Below, piece by piece: positions 55,092 to 62,646 of a stretch of 64,000 nt of DNA. Within the stretch, counting starts at the first letter, position 1; the number at the start of each line of letters is the position of its first letter. This DNA is from Telmatospirillum sp. J64-1 (lineage in GTDB: Bacteria; Pseudomonadota; Alphaproteobacteria; Rhodospirillales; Magnetospirillaceae). A program made the position numbers and the translations under genes. Under the pieces are notes generated by a model. That model saw only the letters and a list, made by a program, of their open reading frames with translations, was not told the origin of the DNA and ran no database searches. The DNA is taken from the NCBI RefSeq assembly GCF_006980715.1, contig NZ_SBHN01000011.1:94703-158702 (forward strand). The letters are read 5' to 3'.

Positions 55092-56507
55092 TTATTCCTC
55101 GATCCAGGCGACGCGCAGGATGTTGGTCGTGCCGGGTGTGCCGAAGGGGACGCCGGCGGTGATGACGATGCGTTCGCCCGGCTTGGCGAAGCCTTCGGTC
55201 TGGGCCTTCAGCACCGCGCAGGCGACCATCTGGGCGAAGCTGTTGACCTCTTGCGTCACCGAGGAATGGGCGCCCCAGACCAGCGAGAGCTGACGCGCCA
55301 CCTTCAGGTCCGAGGTCAGGCTGAGCATGCGCACGTCGGGCCGTTCGCGGGCGGCGCGCAAGGTGGTCGAGCCGGACGAGGTGAAGGTGACGATGGCCGC
55401 CGCCGACAGGGTATGGGCGACCTGGCGGGCGGCGGCGCTGATGGCGTCGCGGGTGGTGCTTTCCGGTTCGCCGCGCGCGGCATCCATGGTGGCGTGGTAG
55501 AGGTCGTCCTTTTCCACGCGGTCGATGATCCGGTCCATGATGGTGACGGCATCGATGGGATATTCCCCCGCCGCCGTTTCGGCCGACAGCATCACCGCAT
55601 CGGCGCCGTCATAGATGGCGGTGGCAACGTCCGAGGCCTCGGCGCGGGTCGGCGCGGCGGCATGGACCATGGATTCCAGCATCTGGGTCGCCACCACCAC
55701 CGGCTTTCCGGCGCGGCGGCAGGCGCGCACGATGCGCTTCTGCAGGATCGGCACATTCTCCGGCGGCACCTCGACGCCCAGGTCGCCGCGCGCCACCATC
55801 ACGGCGTCGGAGAGGTCCACGATCTCTTCCAGGAAGTCGATGGCCGAGGGCTTTTCCAGCTTGGACAGGACCATGGCCCGGCCGCCCACCAGCTTGCGGG
55901 CCTCGGCCACGTCATCCGGGCGCTGGACGAAGGACAGGGCCACCCAATCCACCCCCATGTCGAGGGCGAAGTCCAGGTCGCGGCGGTCCTTCTCGGTCAG
56001 GGGCGAGATGGGCAGCACCACATTGGGGATGTTCAGGCCCTTGTTGTTGGACAATTCGCCGCCGGTGATGACCACGGTCTCGGCGAAATCCAGGCCGTGA
56101 TGTTCGACGCGCAGCCGGATGCGGCCGTCATCGAGCAGCAATTCGGTGCCGGCGCCGATGGCGGCGAAGATTTCCGGATGGAGCAGGGGAGCCCGCTGGT
56201 GGTCGCCCAATTCCTCGGATAGGTCCAGGCGAAAGGACTGGCCGGCATTCAGGCGGACGCGGCCCTCGGTGAATTTCCCCACGCGCAGCTTCGGTCCCTG
56301 CAAGTCGGCCAGGATGCCGATGGGGCGCCCGGCCTTCTTTTCCAGTGTACGGATGATCTCGATGCGCTCGCGGTGGTCGTCATGGCTGCCGTGGCTGAAA
56401 TTGAGCCGAAAGACATCGGCCCCGGCAGTGTAAAGCGCTTCGATGACCTGAGGGGTGGCACTGGCCGGTCCCAAGGTGGCAATGATTTTGGCGGCGCGGT
56501 TCCTCAT
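55092..56507 (-). CDS. pyk: pyruvate kinase
   Basis: PEP plus ADP to pyruvate plus ATP; 471 aa. It begins RAAKIIATLGPASATPQVIE. FRLNFSHGSHDDH, ILADLQGPKLRVG, the B domain (FTEGRVRLNAGQSFRLDL), active-site VMVARGDLGVEVP, QMLESMVHAAAPTRAEASDV and MLSAETAAGEYPIDAV are all intact. The C-terminal regulatory domain is complete (ERIVITAGVPFGTPGTTNIL). An inverted repeat at 56560-56583 lies about 55 bases upstream and may be an operator. Confidence 0.96.
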   Translation of the reverse strand: MRNRAAKIIATLGPASATPQVIEALYTAGADVFRLNFSHGSHDDHRERIEIIRTLEKKAGRPIGILADLQGPKLRVGKFTEGRVRLNAGQSFRLDLSEELGDHQRAPLLHPEIFAAIGAGTELLLDDGRIRLRVEHHGLDFAETVVITGGELSNNKGLNIPNVVLPISPLTEKDRRDLDFALDMGVDWVALSFVQRPDDVAEARKLVGGRAMVLSKLEKPSAIDFLEEIVDLSDAVMVARGDLGVEVPPENVPILQKRIVRACRRAGKPVVVATQMLESMVHAAAPTRAEASDVATAIYDGADAVMLSAETAAGEYPIDAVTIMDRIIDRVEKDDLYHATMDAARGEPESTTRDAISAAARQVAHTLSAAAIVTFTSSGSTTLRAARERPDVRMLSLTSDLKVARQLSLVWGAHSSVTQEVNSFAQMVACAVLKAQTEGFAKPGERIVITAGVPFGTPGTTNILRVAWIEE

Positions 56508-56559
56508 GCGGACGTGACCCTTCTCGATTGGGAGTCTGTACCAAAAGTTATCTCAGCAC

Positions 56560-56583
56560 ACCTATTCGTCTAGGAGAATAGGT
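56560..56583. promoter_or_regulatory. inverted repeat upstream of pyk (putative operator)
   Basis: ACCTATTC (56560-56567) and GAATAGGT (56576-56583) are perfect inverted repeats with an 8-base spacer. The left arm plus spacer contains the 13-bp sequence also present at 9270-9282. Its place between pyk and the FadR-type regulator gene suggests a transcription-factor site; the factor is unknown. Nothing else is supported in the gap 56508-56731. Confidence 0.5.
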
Positions 56584-56731
56584 CGTAAGTCATTGAGATC
56601 GGTGCAAGCGCCGCGGCCGTCCAGCAGGAGCCCGGCCCGCTTGCCCAGGGGCGGCGGGGGAAGGTCGGGGCTGGCGGCGGGGGGCAGGCTTGCGATCTTT
56701 ACCCGGTCTCCCTCGAAGGAGCGGGCGGCTG

Positions 56732-57484
56732 TCATGATGCCGGTGACTCGGGCGCAGCGGCGCGCCGGGCGCGGCGTTCGGCGTAATGGGCGCAGACCCA
56801 GTCCAGGTGGCGGTCCATGGCGGCGGTGGCGGCCACCGGCGCGCGGTCGCGGATCGCGGCCAGGATGGCGCGGTGCTGGTCCAGCGTCATGCGGTCGTCG
56901 GCCGGTGAGGGAAAGAGTTCGTAGCGATGATAGTCGAGCATGCGTGCCAGGGCATCGCGGATGACGCCGACGATATGCATGTAGACGGCGCTGCCCGTGG
57001 CCCGGGCGATGGCCAGGTGGAAGCGCACGTCGTCCTCGGCCTTGTGCTGGCCCCGGCGGGAATTGCGCTCCATGTCCCGGAGGATGGCCTCCAATTCGTT
57101 CAATTGCTCGGGCGTGGCATTGGCGGCGGCGCGTCCGGCGGCCCAGCTTTCCAGGACACGGCGGATTTCCGCCAAGTCGTGCAGGTTTTCCAGGTTGGCT
57201 TCGCCCAGCTGGGCCAAGGGAGGGGAAAGATTTTCATCGGTCAGGACGACGCGGGTGCCGCCGCCCTGGACGGCGGCCAGCAGGCCGCGGGTCTTCAAGG
57301 CCTGCAAGGCGGCGCGCACCGAGACACGGCTGACGCCCATGCTCTCGGCCAATTGACGTTCGCCCGGCAGGCGCTGGCCGGGGGCCAGCTCGCCGGTGGC
57401 GATCATGCGCAATATCTCGTCCTCGACCCGGTCGGAAACCCGTTCGCCGGACATTTCCCGCCTGACATGTTCTTGTGTGGTCAT
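56732..57484 (-). CDS. FadR-type GntR-family transcriptional regulator
   Basis: A 250-aa repressor/activator. The winged HTH (about 17-80) contains VSDRVEDEILRMIATGELAP and LAESMGVSRVSVRAALQALK. The FCD ligand-binding domain (about 95-240) has the metal-binding pattern of acidic/His residues: ALEDVRFHLAIARATG-like D-x-x-x-H (DDVRFHLAIA), DQHRAILAAI and a final H in MDRHLDWVCAH. Such regulators sense carboxylates. It is divergent from the amidohydrolase-ligase pair, which it may control. ATG 57484 is chosen with low confidence; TTG 57520 has a GGGAGGG too close to it. Confidence 0.85.
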   Translation of the reverse strand: MTTQEHVRREMSGERVSDRVEDEILRMIATGELAPGQRLPGERQLAESMGVSRVSVRAALQALKTRGLLAAVQGGGTRVVLTDENLSPPLAQLGEANLENLHDLAEIRRVLESWAAGRAAANATPEQLNELEAILRDMERNSRRGQHKAEDDVRFHLAIARATGSAVYMHIVGVIRDALARMLDYHRYELFPSPADDRMTLDQHRAILAAIRDRAPVAATAAMDRHLDWVCAHYAERRARRAAAPESPAS

Positions 57485-57584
57485 ACCAGTGATCGTGTCT
57501 GCGGGCGTCTCTTCCGTCAAGCCCTCCCGCGTAACTTTTCCCTGCGCTGTAACTTTGCCAAGTCGTTGCTATATTGAGGTCACG

Positions 57585-58400
57585 ATGACCAAACTCAGTC
57601 CTTCTTCTTCATATCCGACGCTGCTCGGCCCCGACGAGGCCCCGGCCGTTTCCGTCTTCAACGAGCAAGCCTCGACGCCGCTTCTGCTCATCTGCGACCA
57701 TGCCAGCAATGCCATCCCCCGCAAGCTGGGCACTTTGGGCCTGGATCGCGAGGTGCTGGACCGGCATGTCGGCTACGATATCGGTGCCGCCGCCGTGACC
57801 AGGGGATTGGCCGAGCGGCTGGATTGCATCGCCATCATGACCAATTATTCGCGGCTGGTGATCGACTGCAACCGCCAGCCGGGCGACCCCACCTCGATCC
57901 CCGAGATCAGCGACGGCATCGCCGTGCCGGGCAATCTGGGGCTGGATGCCGATGCGGCGGCCGAGCGCGTGGCGACCTTCTTCACGCCCTATCACGACAC
58001 CATCACCCAGGCCATCGCCCGGCTGTGGCATCATCACAGCGCGGCACCGGCCCTGATGTCGGTGCATTCCTTCACGCCGATGCTGATGGATTGCCAGCCG
58101 CGCCCCTGGCATATCGGCGTGTTGTGGAACCGCGACCCGCGCATCGCGGTGCCCATGCTGCGCGCGCTGAACGGCTATGCCGATCTCTGCGTGGGGGATA
58201 ACGAACCCTATTCGGGCCGTCAGATGGGTTATTCCGTCGATACCCATGCCGGTGCGGCGGGGCTGCCCCATGTATCAGTGGAAATTCGCCAGGACCTGAT
58301 CTCGGACGAAGCCGGAACCAAACGCTGGGCCGAACTCCTGGCCGAGGTCCTGGGGCCGATCCTGGCGGAACCCGGCCTTCACCGCGCGCAGCTCTACTGA
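57585..58400 (+). CDS. N-formylglutamate amidohydrolase family protein
   Basis: A 271-aa zinc-hydrolase of the FGase/HutG2 family. Seen: LLLICDHASNAIPRKLG (metal His near residue 38), DRHVGYDIGAAAVTRGLAE, YSRLVIDCNRQPGDP, MSVHSFTPM (metal His), GDNEPYSG and LPHVSVEIRQDLI (Glu). Named members release formate from N-formylglutamate in histidine degradation, but no other hut gene is present here. It sits 1 base before a carboxylate-amine ligase, so the real substrate may be a different N-acyl or gamma-glutamyl amide. ATG 57585 has TGAGGT upstream. Confidence 0.85.
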   Translation: MTKLSPSSSYPTLLGPDEAPAVSVFNEQASTPLLLICDHASNAIPRKLGTLGLDREVLDRHVGYDIGAAAVTRGLAERLDCIAIMTNYSRLVIDCNRQPGDPTSIPEISDGIAVPGNLGLDADAAAERVATFFTPYHDTITQAIARLWHHHSAAPALMSVHSFTPMLMDCQPRPWHIGVLWNRDPRIAVPMLRALNGYADLCVGDNEPYSGRQMGYSVDTHAGAAGLPHVSVEIRQDLISDEAGTKRWAELLAEVLGPILAEPGLHRAQLY

Positions 58401-58401
58401 C

Positions 58402-59532
58402 ATGGCAGAACCGTCCTTCACCATCGGCATCGAAGAGGAATACCATCTGGTCTCGCTGGAGACCCGCGAACTTTGCGTCACGCCGCCGCCCGAGATGCTG
58501 CCCGCCTGCGAGGAATTGCTGACCGGGCGGGTCAGTCCCGAATTCATGCGCTCGCAGATCGAGGTGGGGACAGGCGTCTGTTCCAGCATCGGCGAGGTGC
58601 GCAACGACCTTGCACAATTGCGCCGGACAGTGGCCGACGTGGCGAGGCGGCACGGCTTGGCGCCCATCGCCGCCTCCACCCATCCCTTCGCCGAATGGGA
58701 CGTGCAGCGTTTCACCGAGAAGGAGCGCTATTCCGTGCTGGCGCGCGATCTCCAGGGGGTGGGGCGGCGGCTGGTGATCTGCGGCATGCATGTGCATGTG
58801 GCGGTGGAGGACGACGAGCTGCGCATCGACCTGATGAACCAGGTGACGTATTTCCTGCCGCACCTGCTGGCGCTGTCGACTTCCTCGCCCTTCTGGCGGG
58901 GGCATGATTCCGGCCTGAAATCCTATCGCATGAGCGTCTTCAACGGCCTGCCGCGCACCGGCCTGCCGGAATATTTCGCGTCCTTCAGTGAATACCGCCG
59001 CCATGTCTCCTGGCTGGTGGGGGCGGGGCTGATCGAGGATGCGACCAAGCTGTGGTGGGATGTTCGGCCCTCCGACCGCTTTCCCACGCTGGAAATGCGC
59101 ATCACCGATGTCTGCACCCGGCTGGACGACGCCATCGCCATTGCCGCCCTCTACCGCTGCCTGCTGCGCATGCTGTGGCGGCTGCGGCGCAACAACCAGC
59201 GCTGGCGCATCTATGCCCGCATGCTGGTGGACGAGAACCGCTGGCGGGCGCAGCGCTACGGCCTGGATGCCGGGCTGGTGGATTTCGGCAAGGGGCAGAT
59301 CGTGCCCTGCGCCGACCTGCTGGAGGAACTGATCGCGCTGACGGAGGAGGATGCGCTTTTCTTCGGCTGCACGCAGGAGATCGGCCATCTGCGCACCATC
59401 CTGCAGCGGGGCACCAGCGCCCAGCGTCAGCTGGAAGTCCATGCCCGCGCCCTGATGGACGGCATGACCCCGGAAGAGGCATTGCGCCGCGTGGTGGACA
59501 TGCTGGTGGCCGAGACGGTGGACGGGCTTTAG
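58402..59532 (+). CDS. carboxylate-amine ligase, GCS2/YbdK family
   Basis: A 376-aa ATP-dependent ligase related to gamma-glutamylcysteine synthetase type 2. The N-terminal FTIGIEEEYHLVSLETREL gives the metal/ATP acidic cluster; IEVGTGVCSSIGEVR, ICGMHVHVAVEDDELR (His-x-His), WWDVRPSDRFPTLEMRITD and CADLLEELI follow, as in YbdK. E. coli YbdK has weak glutamate-cysteine ligase activity; the true substrate is unknown. It lies 1 base after the amidohydrolase gene, so the two are almost certainly co-translated. Confidence 0.9.
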   Translation: MAEPSFTIGIEEEYHLVSLETRELCVTPPPEMLPACEELLTGRVSPEFMRSQIEVGTGVCSSIGEVRNDLAQLRRTVADVARRHGLAPIAASTHPFAEWDVQRFTEKERYSVLARDLQGVGRRLVICGMHVHVAVEDDELRIDLMNQVTYFLPHLLALSTSSPFWRGHDSGLKSYRMSVFNGLPRTGLPEYFASFSEYRRHVSWLVGAGLIEDATKLWWDVRPSDRFPTLEMRITDVCTRLDDAIAIAALYRCLLRMLWRLRRNNQRWRIYARMLVDENRWRAQRYGLDAGLVDFGKGQIVPCADLLEELIALTEEDALFFGCTQEIGHLRTILQRGTSAQRQLEVHARALMDGMTPEEALRRVVDMLVAETVDGL

Positions 59533-59577
59533 CCCCGGCCCCACATAAGCGGGGTCAACGGCTGATGGAGGCCCGCC

Positions 59578-59838
59578 ATGGACGACGCCCAACGCCAACG
59601 CCTGGAAGCCGCCGCCTTCCGCCGATTGGTGACCCTGCTGCGCAGCCGCACGGACCTGTCGGACGAGATGCTGTACGACAATGTGGGCTTTTCCCGTGAC
59701 AGCCTGATCCATTGGTACGCCGAGGCCGCCCGCGCCTATGGCATGCATGTCACCGACGAGGAGGTGGCCCGCTGGATCTATGGCGAATCCTGGGAGGACT
59801 GGAAAATACGCATGAACAATGAGGACGAAGCCCACTGA
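59578..59838 (+). CDS. DUF1244-like small protein lacking the usual cysteines
   Basis: An 86-aa protein matching the DUF1244 layout: AAAFRRLVTLLRSRTDLSDE, then GFSRDSLIHWYAEAARAYGM, and a terminal YGESWEDWK. In typical members the central motif is FCRNC followed by L-x-x-W-Y; here it reads F38-S-R-D-S42, so both cysteines are replaced. ATG 59578 follows GATGGAGG. It probably belongs to the amidohydrolase-ligase operon (45-base gap). Family function is unknown. Confidence 0.75.
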   Translation: MDDAQRQRLEAAAFRRLVTLLRSRTDLSDEMLYDNVGFSRDSLIHWYAEAARAYGMHVTDEEVARWIYGESWEDWKIRMNNEDEAH

Positions 59839-59847
59839 GGCCGGGCC

Positions 59848-60363
59848 TTAGTCCGGCATCTTCCCCACATTGCTCATGGCTGAAGGCGGAGCGTTGCTCG
59901 TGGTGCCGATGACATTGAAGCTGCCATCGGTTTCCAGGACCACGGCTTTGACCTGTTCGAGGCTTTGATAACCGCTGGCCCGCGCGGCCGCCATGATCTC
60001 CTCCGGTGCCACGCGCTGCTCTTTCATGACTTCGGGAAGCATCTTCCCTTCGAAGAACAGCAGGGTCGGTTCGGCCTTGATGAATTGCCGGAAACGCGCG
60101 GAATGTGCTGATCCCCACGCTACTGCCCATTGCAGGAAGATCAGCAGCGCGAAGGCAAGGACGCCCTCGGCCAAGGCTACGTCGCGCGACATTATCACCG
60201 TGGCCAGTGTCGAGCCCAGGGCCACGGTGACGATCAGGTCGAAGGCATTCATCTTCGACAGGGTCCGCTTGCCCGTAACCCGCAGCAGGATCACGATGGC
60301 GGCATAGGCCGGAATGCCGACCATCAGGATCCGTAGCAATCCTGTCCAATCATTGAAGAACAC
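59848..60363 (-). CDS. DUF421 (YetF-like) membrane protein
   Basis: A 171-aa protein. Three N-terminal TM segments (about 8-28, 35-55, 62-82: ILMVGIPAYAAIVILLRVTG, FDLIVTVALGSTLATVIM, GVLAFALLIFLQWAVAW) precede a cytoplasmic domain (about 95-160) typical of DUF421/YetF: EPTLLFFEGKMLPEVMKEQR, EIMAAARASGYQSLEQVKAV and VLETDGSFNVI. The role is unknown; the family is often induced by stress. The start is GTG 60363 because GGGAGGAG sits 5-12 bases before it; ATG 60378 is the alternative. Confidence 0.82.
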   Translation of the reverse strand: MFFNDWTGLLRILMVGIPAYAAIVILLRVTGKRTLSKMNAFDLIVTVALGSTLATVIMSRDVALAEGVLAFALLIFLQWAVAWGSAHSARFRQFIKAEPTLLFFEGKMLPEVMKEQRVAPEEIMAAARASGYQSLEQVKAVVLETDGSFNVIGTTSNAPPSAMSNVGKMPD

Positions 60364-60528
60364 CGTGTCTCCTCCCATCCGTCGCTTTTGAGGACAACAG
60401 CGGCAGGCGGAAAGGGGTTCGCTACGAGGACCTGCTTGCACCAGAGGACGGGGTAGCGGTATTGTCCCTCGGCGTTACGACTTAGGTAAAAGTCCGCCCC
60501 GTTTCACCAGCCGAGAATCAGTGGGTCC

Positions 60529-60789
60529 ATGAACGACGAGAATCATTCCGAGATCGGTGGCATTGCGGCCGAAGCCCTGCGCCAGTTCATCGAGCGCATC
60601 GAACGCCTTGAGGAAGAAAAAGGCGCCATCGCCAGCGATATCAAGGACGTCTATTCCCAGGCCAAGGGCCAGGGCTTCGACACCAAGATCATCCGTCAGA
60701 TCATCCGCCTGCGGAAGATGGAAGATCAGGAGCGCGAAGAAATCGACCAGCTGCTCGAACTCTACAAGGCCGCCGTCGGCATGACCTGA
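60529..60789 (+). CDS. gapR: GapR-family nucleoid-associated protein (DUF2312)
   Basis: An 86-aa DNA-binding protein. Caulobacter GapR forms tetramers that clamp overtwisted AT-rich DNA and assist topoisomerases. The family signature AAEALRQFIERIERLEEEKG then AIASDIKDVYSQAKGQGFD and IIRQIIRLRKMEDQEREEID covers nearly the whole protein. ATG 60529. A canonical terminator lies 24 bases after the stop, so it is a single-gene transcript. Confidence 0.93.
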   Translation: MNDENHSEIGGIAAEALRQFIERIERLEEEKGAIASDIKDVYSQAKGQGFDTKIIRQIIRLRKMEDQEREEIDQLLELYKAAVGMT

Positions 60790-60812
60790 CGCAGGCGGCA
60801 GAGACGATAAAG

Positions 60813-60839
60813 CCGGCCCTTTCAAGGGCCGGTTTTTTT
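60813..60839 (+). terminator. gapR Rho-independent terminator
   Basis: CCGGCCCT (60813-60820) / AGGGCCGG (60825-60832), loop TTCA, then seven Ts (60833-60839). Confidence 0.93.
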
Positions 60840-60869
60840 ATGCCTTTTCCTGGCCGGAGCAAATGGCGG

Positions 60870-60894
60870 GGAACCTTCATCCGTTTGGAGCGTT
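60870..60894 (+). promoter_or_regulatory. EcfG-type general-stress promoter for the small lipoprotein gene
   Basis: GGAAC (60870-60874, followed by C), 16 bases, CGTT (60891-60894), an exact match to the EcfG consensus. The predicted start near 60901 lies about 30 bases before ATG 60932. Confidence 0.7.
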
Positions 60895-60931
60895 GGGACA
60901 AAAGGTTCACCTTCCCGAAAGGAGCTCTCGG

Positions 60932-61102
60932 ATGAATGGGATGCGCGCGATCGTGGTGATTTCAGGGCTTCTCCTGTTGGCAGCCTGCGGCCCCGTGACG
61001 GGCGCCGGGGCCGGTGCCGCGGGCGGAGCCGTCGTGGGCGGACCGGTGGGGGCCGGTGTCGGCGGCCTGGGCGGGGCCGCGGTGGGCGCCGAAACGAACT
61101 GA
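60932..61102 (+). CDS. small glycine-zipper lipoprotein
   Basis: A 56-aa protein. Signal peptide with lipobox LAAC (VISGLLLLAACGP; Cys at residue 19), then a Gly/Ala/Val-only stretch (AGAGAAGGAVVGGPVGAGVG and on) that forms a glycine-zipper membrane segment, ending AETN. Related to osmotically inducible OsmB-like lipoproteins by pattern only. GAAAGGAG lies 8-15 bases before the ATG. The EcfG-type promoter suggests induction in stress or stationary phase. Confidence 0.8.
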   Translation: MNGMRAIVVISGLLLLAACGPVTGAGAGAAGGAVVGGPVGAGVGGLGGAAVGAETN

Positions 61103-61154
61103 CGGCTGTGAAGACCGTGCGGCACATCGTGCCATCCGGTGCCGCCGGTCTTTG

Positions 61155-61184
61155 TTGACTCCTCTTTCTAGAATGGACATTCTA
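61155..61184 (+). promoter_or_regulatory. tetR-map promoter with overlapping TetR operator
   Basis: -35 TTGACT (61155-61160), 17-base spacer, -10 CATTCT (61178-61183). The perfect palindrome TAGAATG-GA-CATTCTA (61169-61184) covers the spacer end and the -10 box, the classic layout for autorepression by a TetR-family dimer. Confidence 0.75.
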
Positions 61185-61235
61185 TTTGCGGATGCCCAAG
61201 GCCGGGCGTCCGTGATGCGACTTGCAGGAATGTCC

Positions 61236-61799
61236 ATGGTCAGAACAGCCAAATTCCAGCCCGAGGTCTTCGTCGAGGCGGCCATCGATCTCATCGCCGA
61301 GGGAGGCCCCTCCGCGGCGACGATGGTGGCGATCGCCCGCAAGGCGGGGGCGCCCACGGGATCGATCTATCACCGTTTCACGTCCCGCAGCTGCGTGGTG
61401 GCGACGGCATGGCTGGCGGTCCATGCCTCCCTGAGTACGCGGCTTCTGCCGTTGCTGAGGGCGGGAAAGGGGATGGAAACCGCCTTGGCCCTGACGTCCT
61501 GGGCCCGCGAGTCCCTGCGCGAGGCGCGTTTCCTTCTGCTCAACGAGACGGATGACCTCTTCGAGGACACGCCGCCCGAGACCCTGCGCCGCGAGATGCA
61601 GCGGCAGCAGGAAGAGCTGGATGAAGCCTTCTTCGCCTTCCTGAAGCAGGAGCAGGGGGAAGAGGCCCTGGCGCGGGCGAAGTTCGCCCTTTTCGATGGC
61701 CCGGTGGCGCTGCTGCGGCCCCATCTCCTAGCCGGTGGTCCCGTTCCTTCTTATGTGGACCGCATGGTCATGGACCTGCATCAGGCGGTGGCGGCATGA
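61236..61799 (+). CDS. TetR-family transcriptional regulator
   Basis: A 187-aa regulator. The N-terminal HTH (about 8-50) reads PEVFVEAAIDLIAEGGPSAA, MVAIARKAGAPTGSIYHRF. The C-terminal ligand domain is helical and acidic (FLLLNETDDLFEDTPPETLR, QQEELDEAFFAFLKQEQGEE). ATG 61236 was chosen because AGGA lies 6 bases upstream and the promoter start is near 61190, which rules out the longer frames. The stop overlaps map by ATGA. It probably represses its own operon through the palindrome at 61169-61184; the ligand is unknown. Confidence 0.88.
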   Translation: MVRTAKFQPEVFVEAAIDLIAEGGPSAATMVAIARKAGAPTGSIYHRFTSRSCVVATAWLAVHASLSTRLLPLLRAGKGMETALALTSWARESLREARFLLLNETDDLFEDTPPETLRREMQRQQEELDEAFFAFLKQEQGEEALARAKFALFDGPVALLRPHLLAGGPVPSYVDRMVMDLHQAVAA

Positions 61800-62587
61800 C
61801 CCGGACCTCGACGCAGAAAGATGACACCGGCCGTTCCATTCCCCTGTACGGTCCGGAAGGCTTCGCCGGCATGGCGGCAGCGGGCAAGGTGGCGGCGCGA
61901 TGCCTGGACTTCATTACCGATTACATCCGGCCGGGCGTCTCGACTGCCGAGCTTGACCGTCTGTGCGAAGACTTCATGCGCCAGGCGGGGGCGGTTCCCG
62001 CCACCATCGGCTATCACGGCTATCGCCACGCGACCTGCATTTCCGTCAACCATGTCGTCACCCACGGCATCCCCGACGAGAAGAAGATCCTGGTCCCCGG
62101 CGACATCCTGAATATCGACGTGACGCCGCGCCTGGACGGCTGGCACGGCGATTCCAGCCGGATGTATGTGGTGGGCGAGACGAGCGTGAAGGCGCGTCGC
62201 CTGATCGCGGCGACTCATGAAGCGCTGATGGCGGGCATAGCGGCCGTGCGGCCCGGCGCGACGCTGGGGGATGTTGGTTGGGCGATCCAGCAGGTGGCGC
62301 AGCGCGAGCGTTTTTCCATCGTCCGGGATTTCTGCGGTCATGGCGTCGGCAAGGTCTTTCATGACGCGCCGCAGGTCCTGCATTACGGCCGTCCGGGCAC
62401 CGGGATCGTGCTGGAACCCGGCATGATCTTCACCATCGAGCCCATGTTCAATGCCGGTCGTCCGGAGGTGAAGGTGCTGGCCGACGGCTGGACGGCGGTG
62501 ACCCGCGACCGCTCGCTCTCGGCGCAGTTCGAACACAGTATCGGCGTGACGGAAAACGGCGTGGAGATTTTCACGCTTTCGGCCTAG
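61796..62587 (+). CDS. map: methionine aminopeptidase type I, in a TetR-controlled operon
   Basis: Removes N-terminal Met from nascent proteins; 263 aa. All five metal ligands are present: D108 (LNIDVT), D119 (HGDSSR), H182 (CGHGVGKVFH), E215 (FTIEPMF) and E246 (QFEHSIG), plus H90 (VTHGIPDE). Translationally coupled to the TetR gene by ATGA overlap, which is unusual for the housekeeping copy; it may be a conditional second paralogue. The N-terminus (TRTSTQKDDTGRSIPLYG) lacks a zinc-finger extension. Confidence 0.93.
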   Translation: MTRTSTQKDDTGRSIPLYGPEGFAGMAAAGKVAARCLDFITDYIRPGVSTAELDRLCEDFMRQAGAVPATIGYHGYRHATCISVNHVVTHGIPDEKKILVPGDILNIDVTPRLDGWHGDSSRMYVVGETSVKARRLIAATHEALMAGIAAVRPGATLGDVGWAIQQVAQRERFSIVRDFCGHGVGKVFHDAPQVLHYGRPGTGIVLEPGMIFTIEPMFNAGRPEVKVLADGWTAVTRDRSLSAQFEHSIGVTENGVEIFTLSA

Positions 62588-62595
62588 GCCCATGA

Positions 62596-62624
62596 AAAAG
62601 GAAGGGGCTCCGAAGAGCCCCTTC
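62596..62624 (-). terminator. groEL terminator with UUCG tetraloop
   Basis: Minus-strand reading: GAAGGGGCTC, loop TTCG, GAGCCCCTTC (arms 62624-62615 and 62610-62601), then CTTTTTC. The U-tract is on the minus side, so it mainly terminates groEL; it may also slow the map transcript. Confidence 0.85.
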
Positions 62625-62646
62625 CCGCGATATCCGGCCCGATATC

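Noticed and set aside
57547..57575. CTGTAA-N17-TATATT promoter for the amidohydrolase gene
   Set aside because: The -10 is good, but the start would fall on the ribosome binding site 3-4 bases before ATG 57585; the -35 is also poor.
60364..60440. EcfG promoter for the DUF421 gene
   Set aside because: The minus strand has GAAC...GTTG at about the right spacing, but the first base of GGAAC is C, and this base is strongly conserved in EcfG sites.
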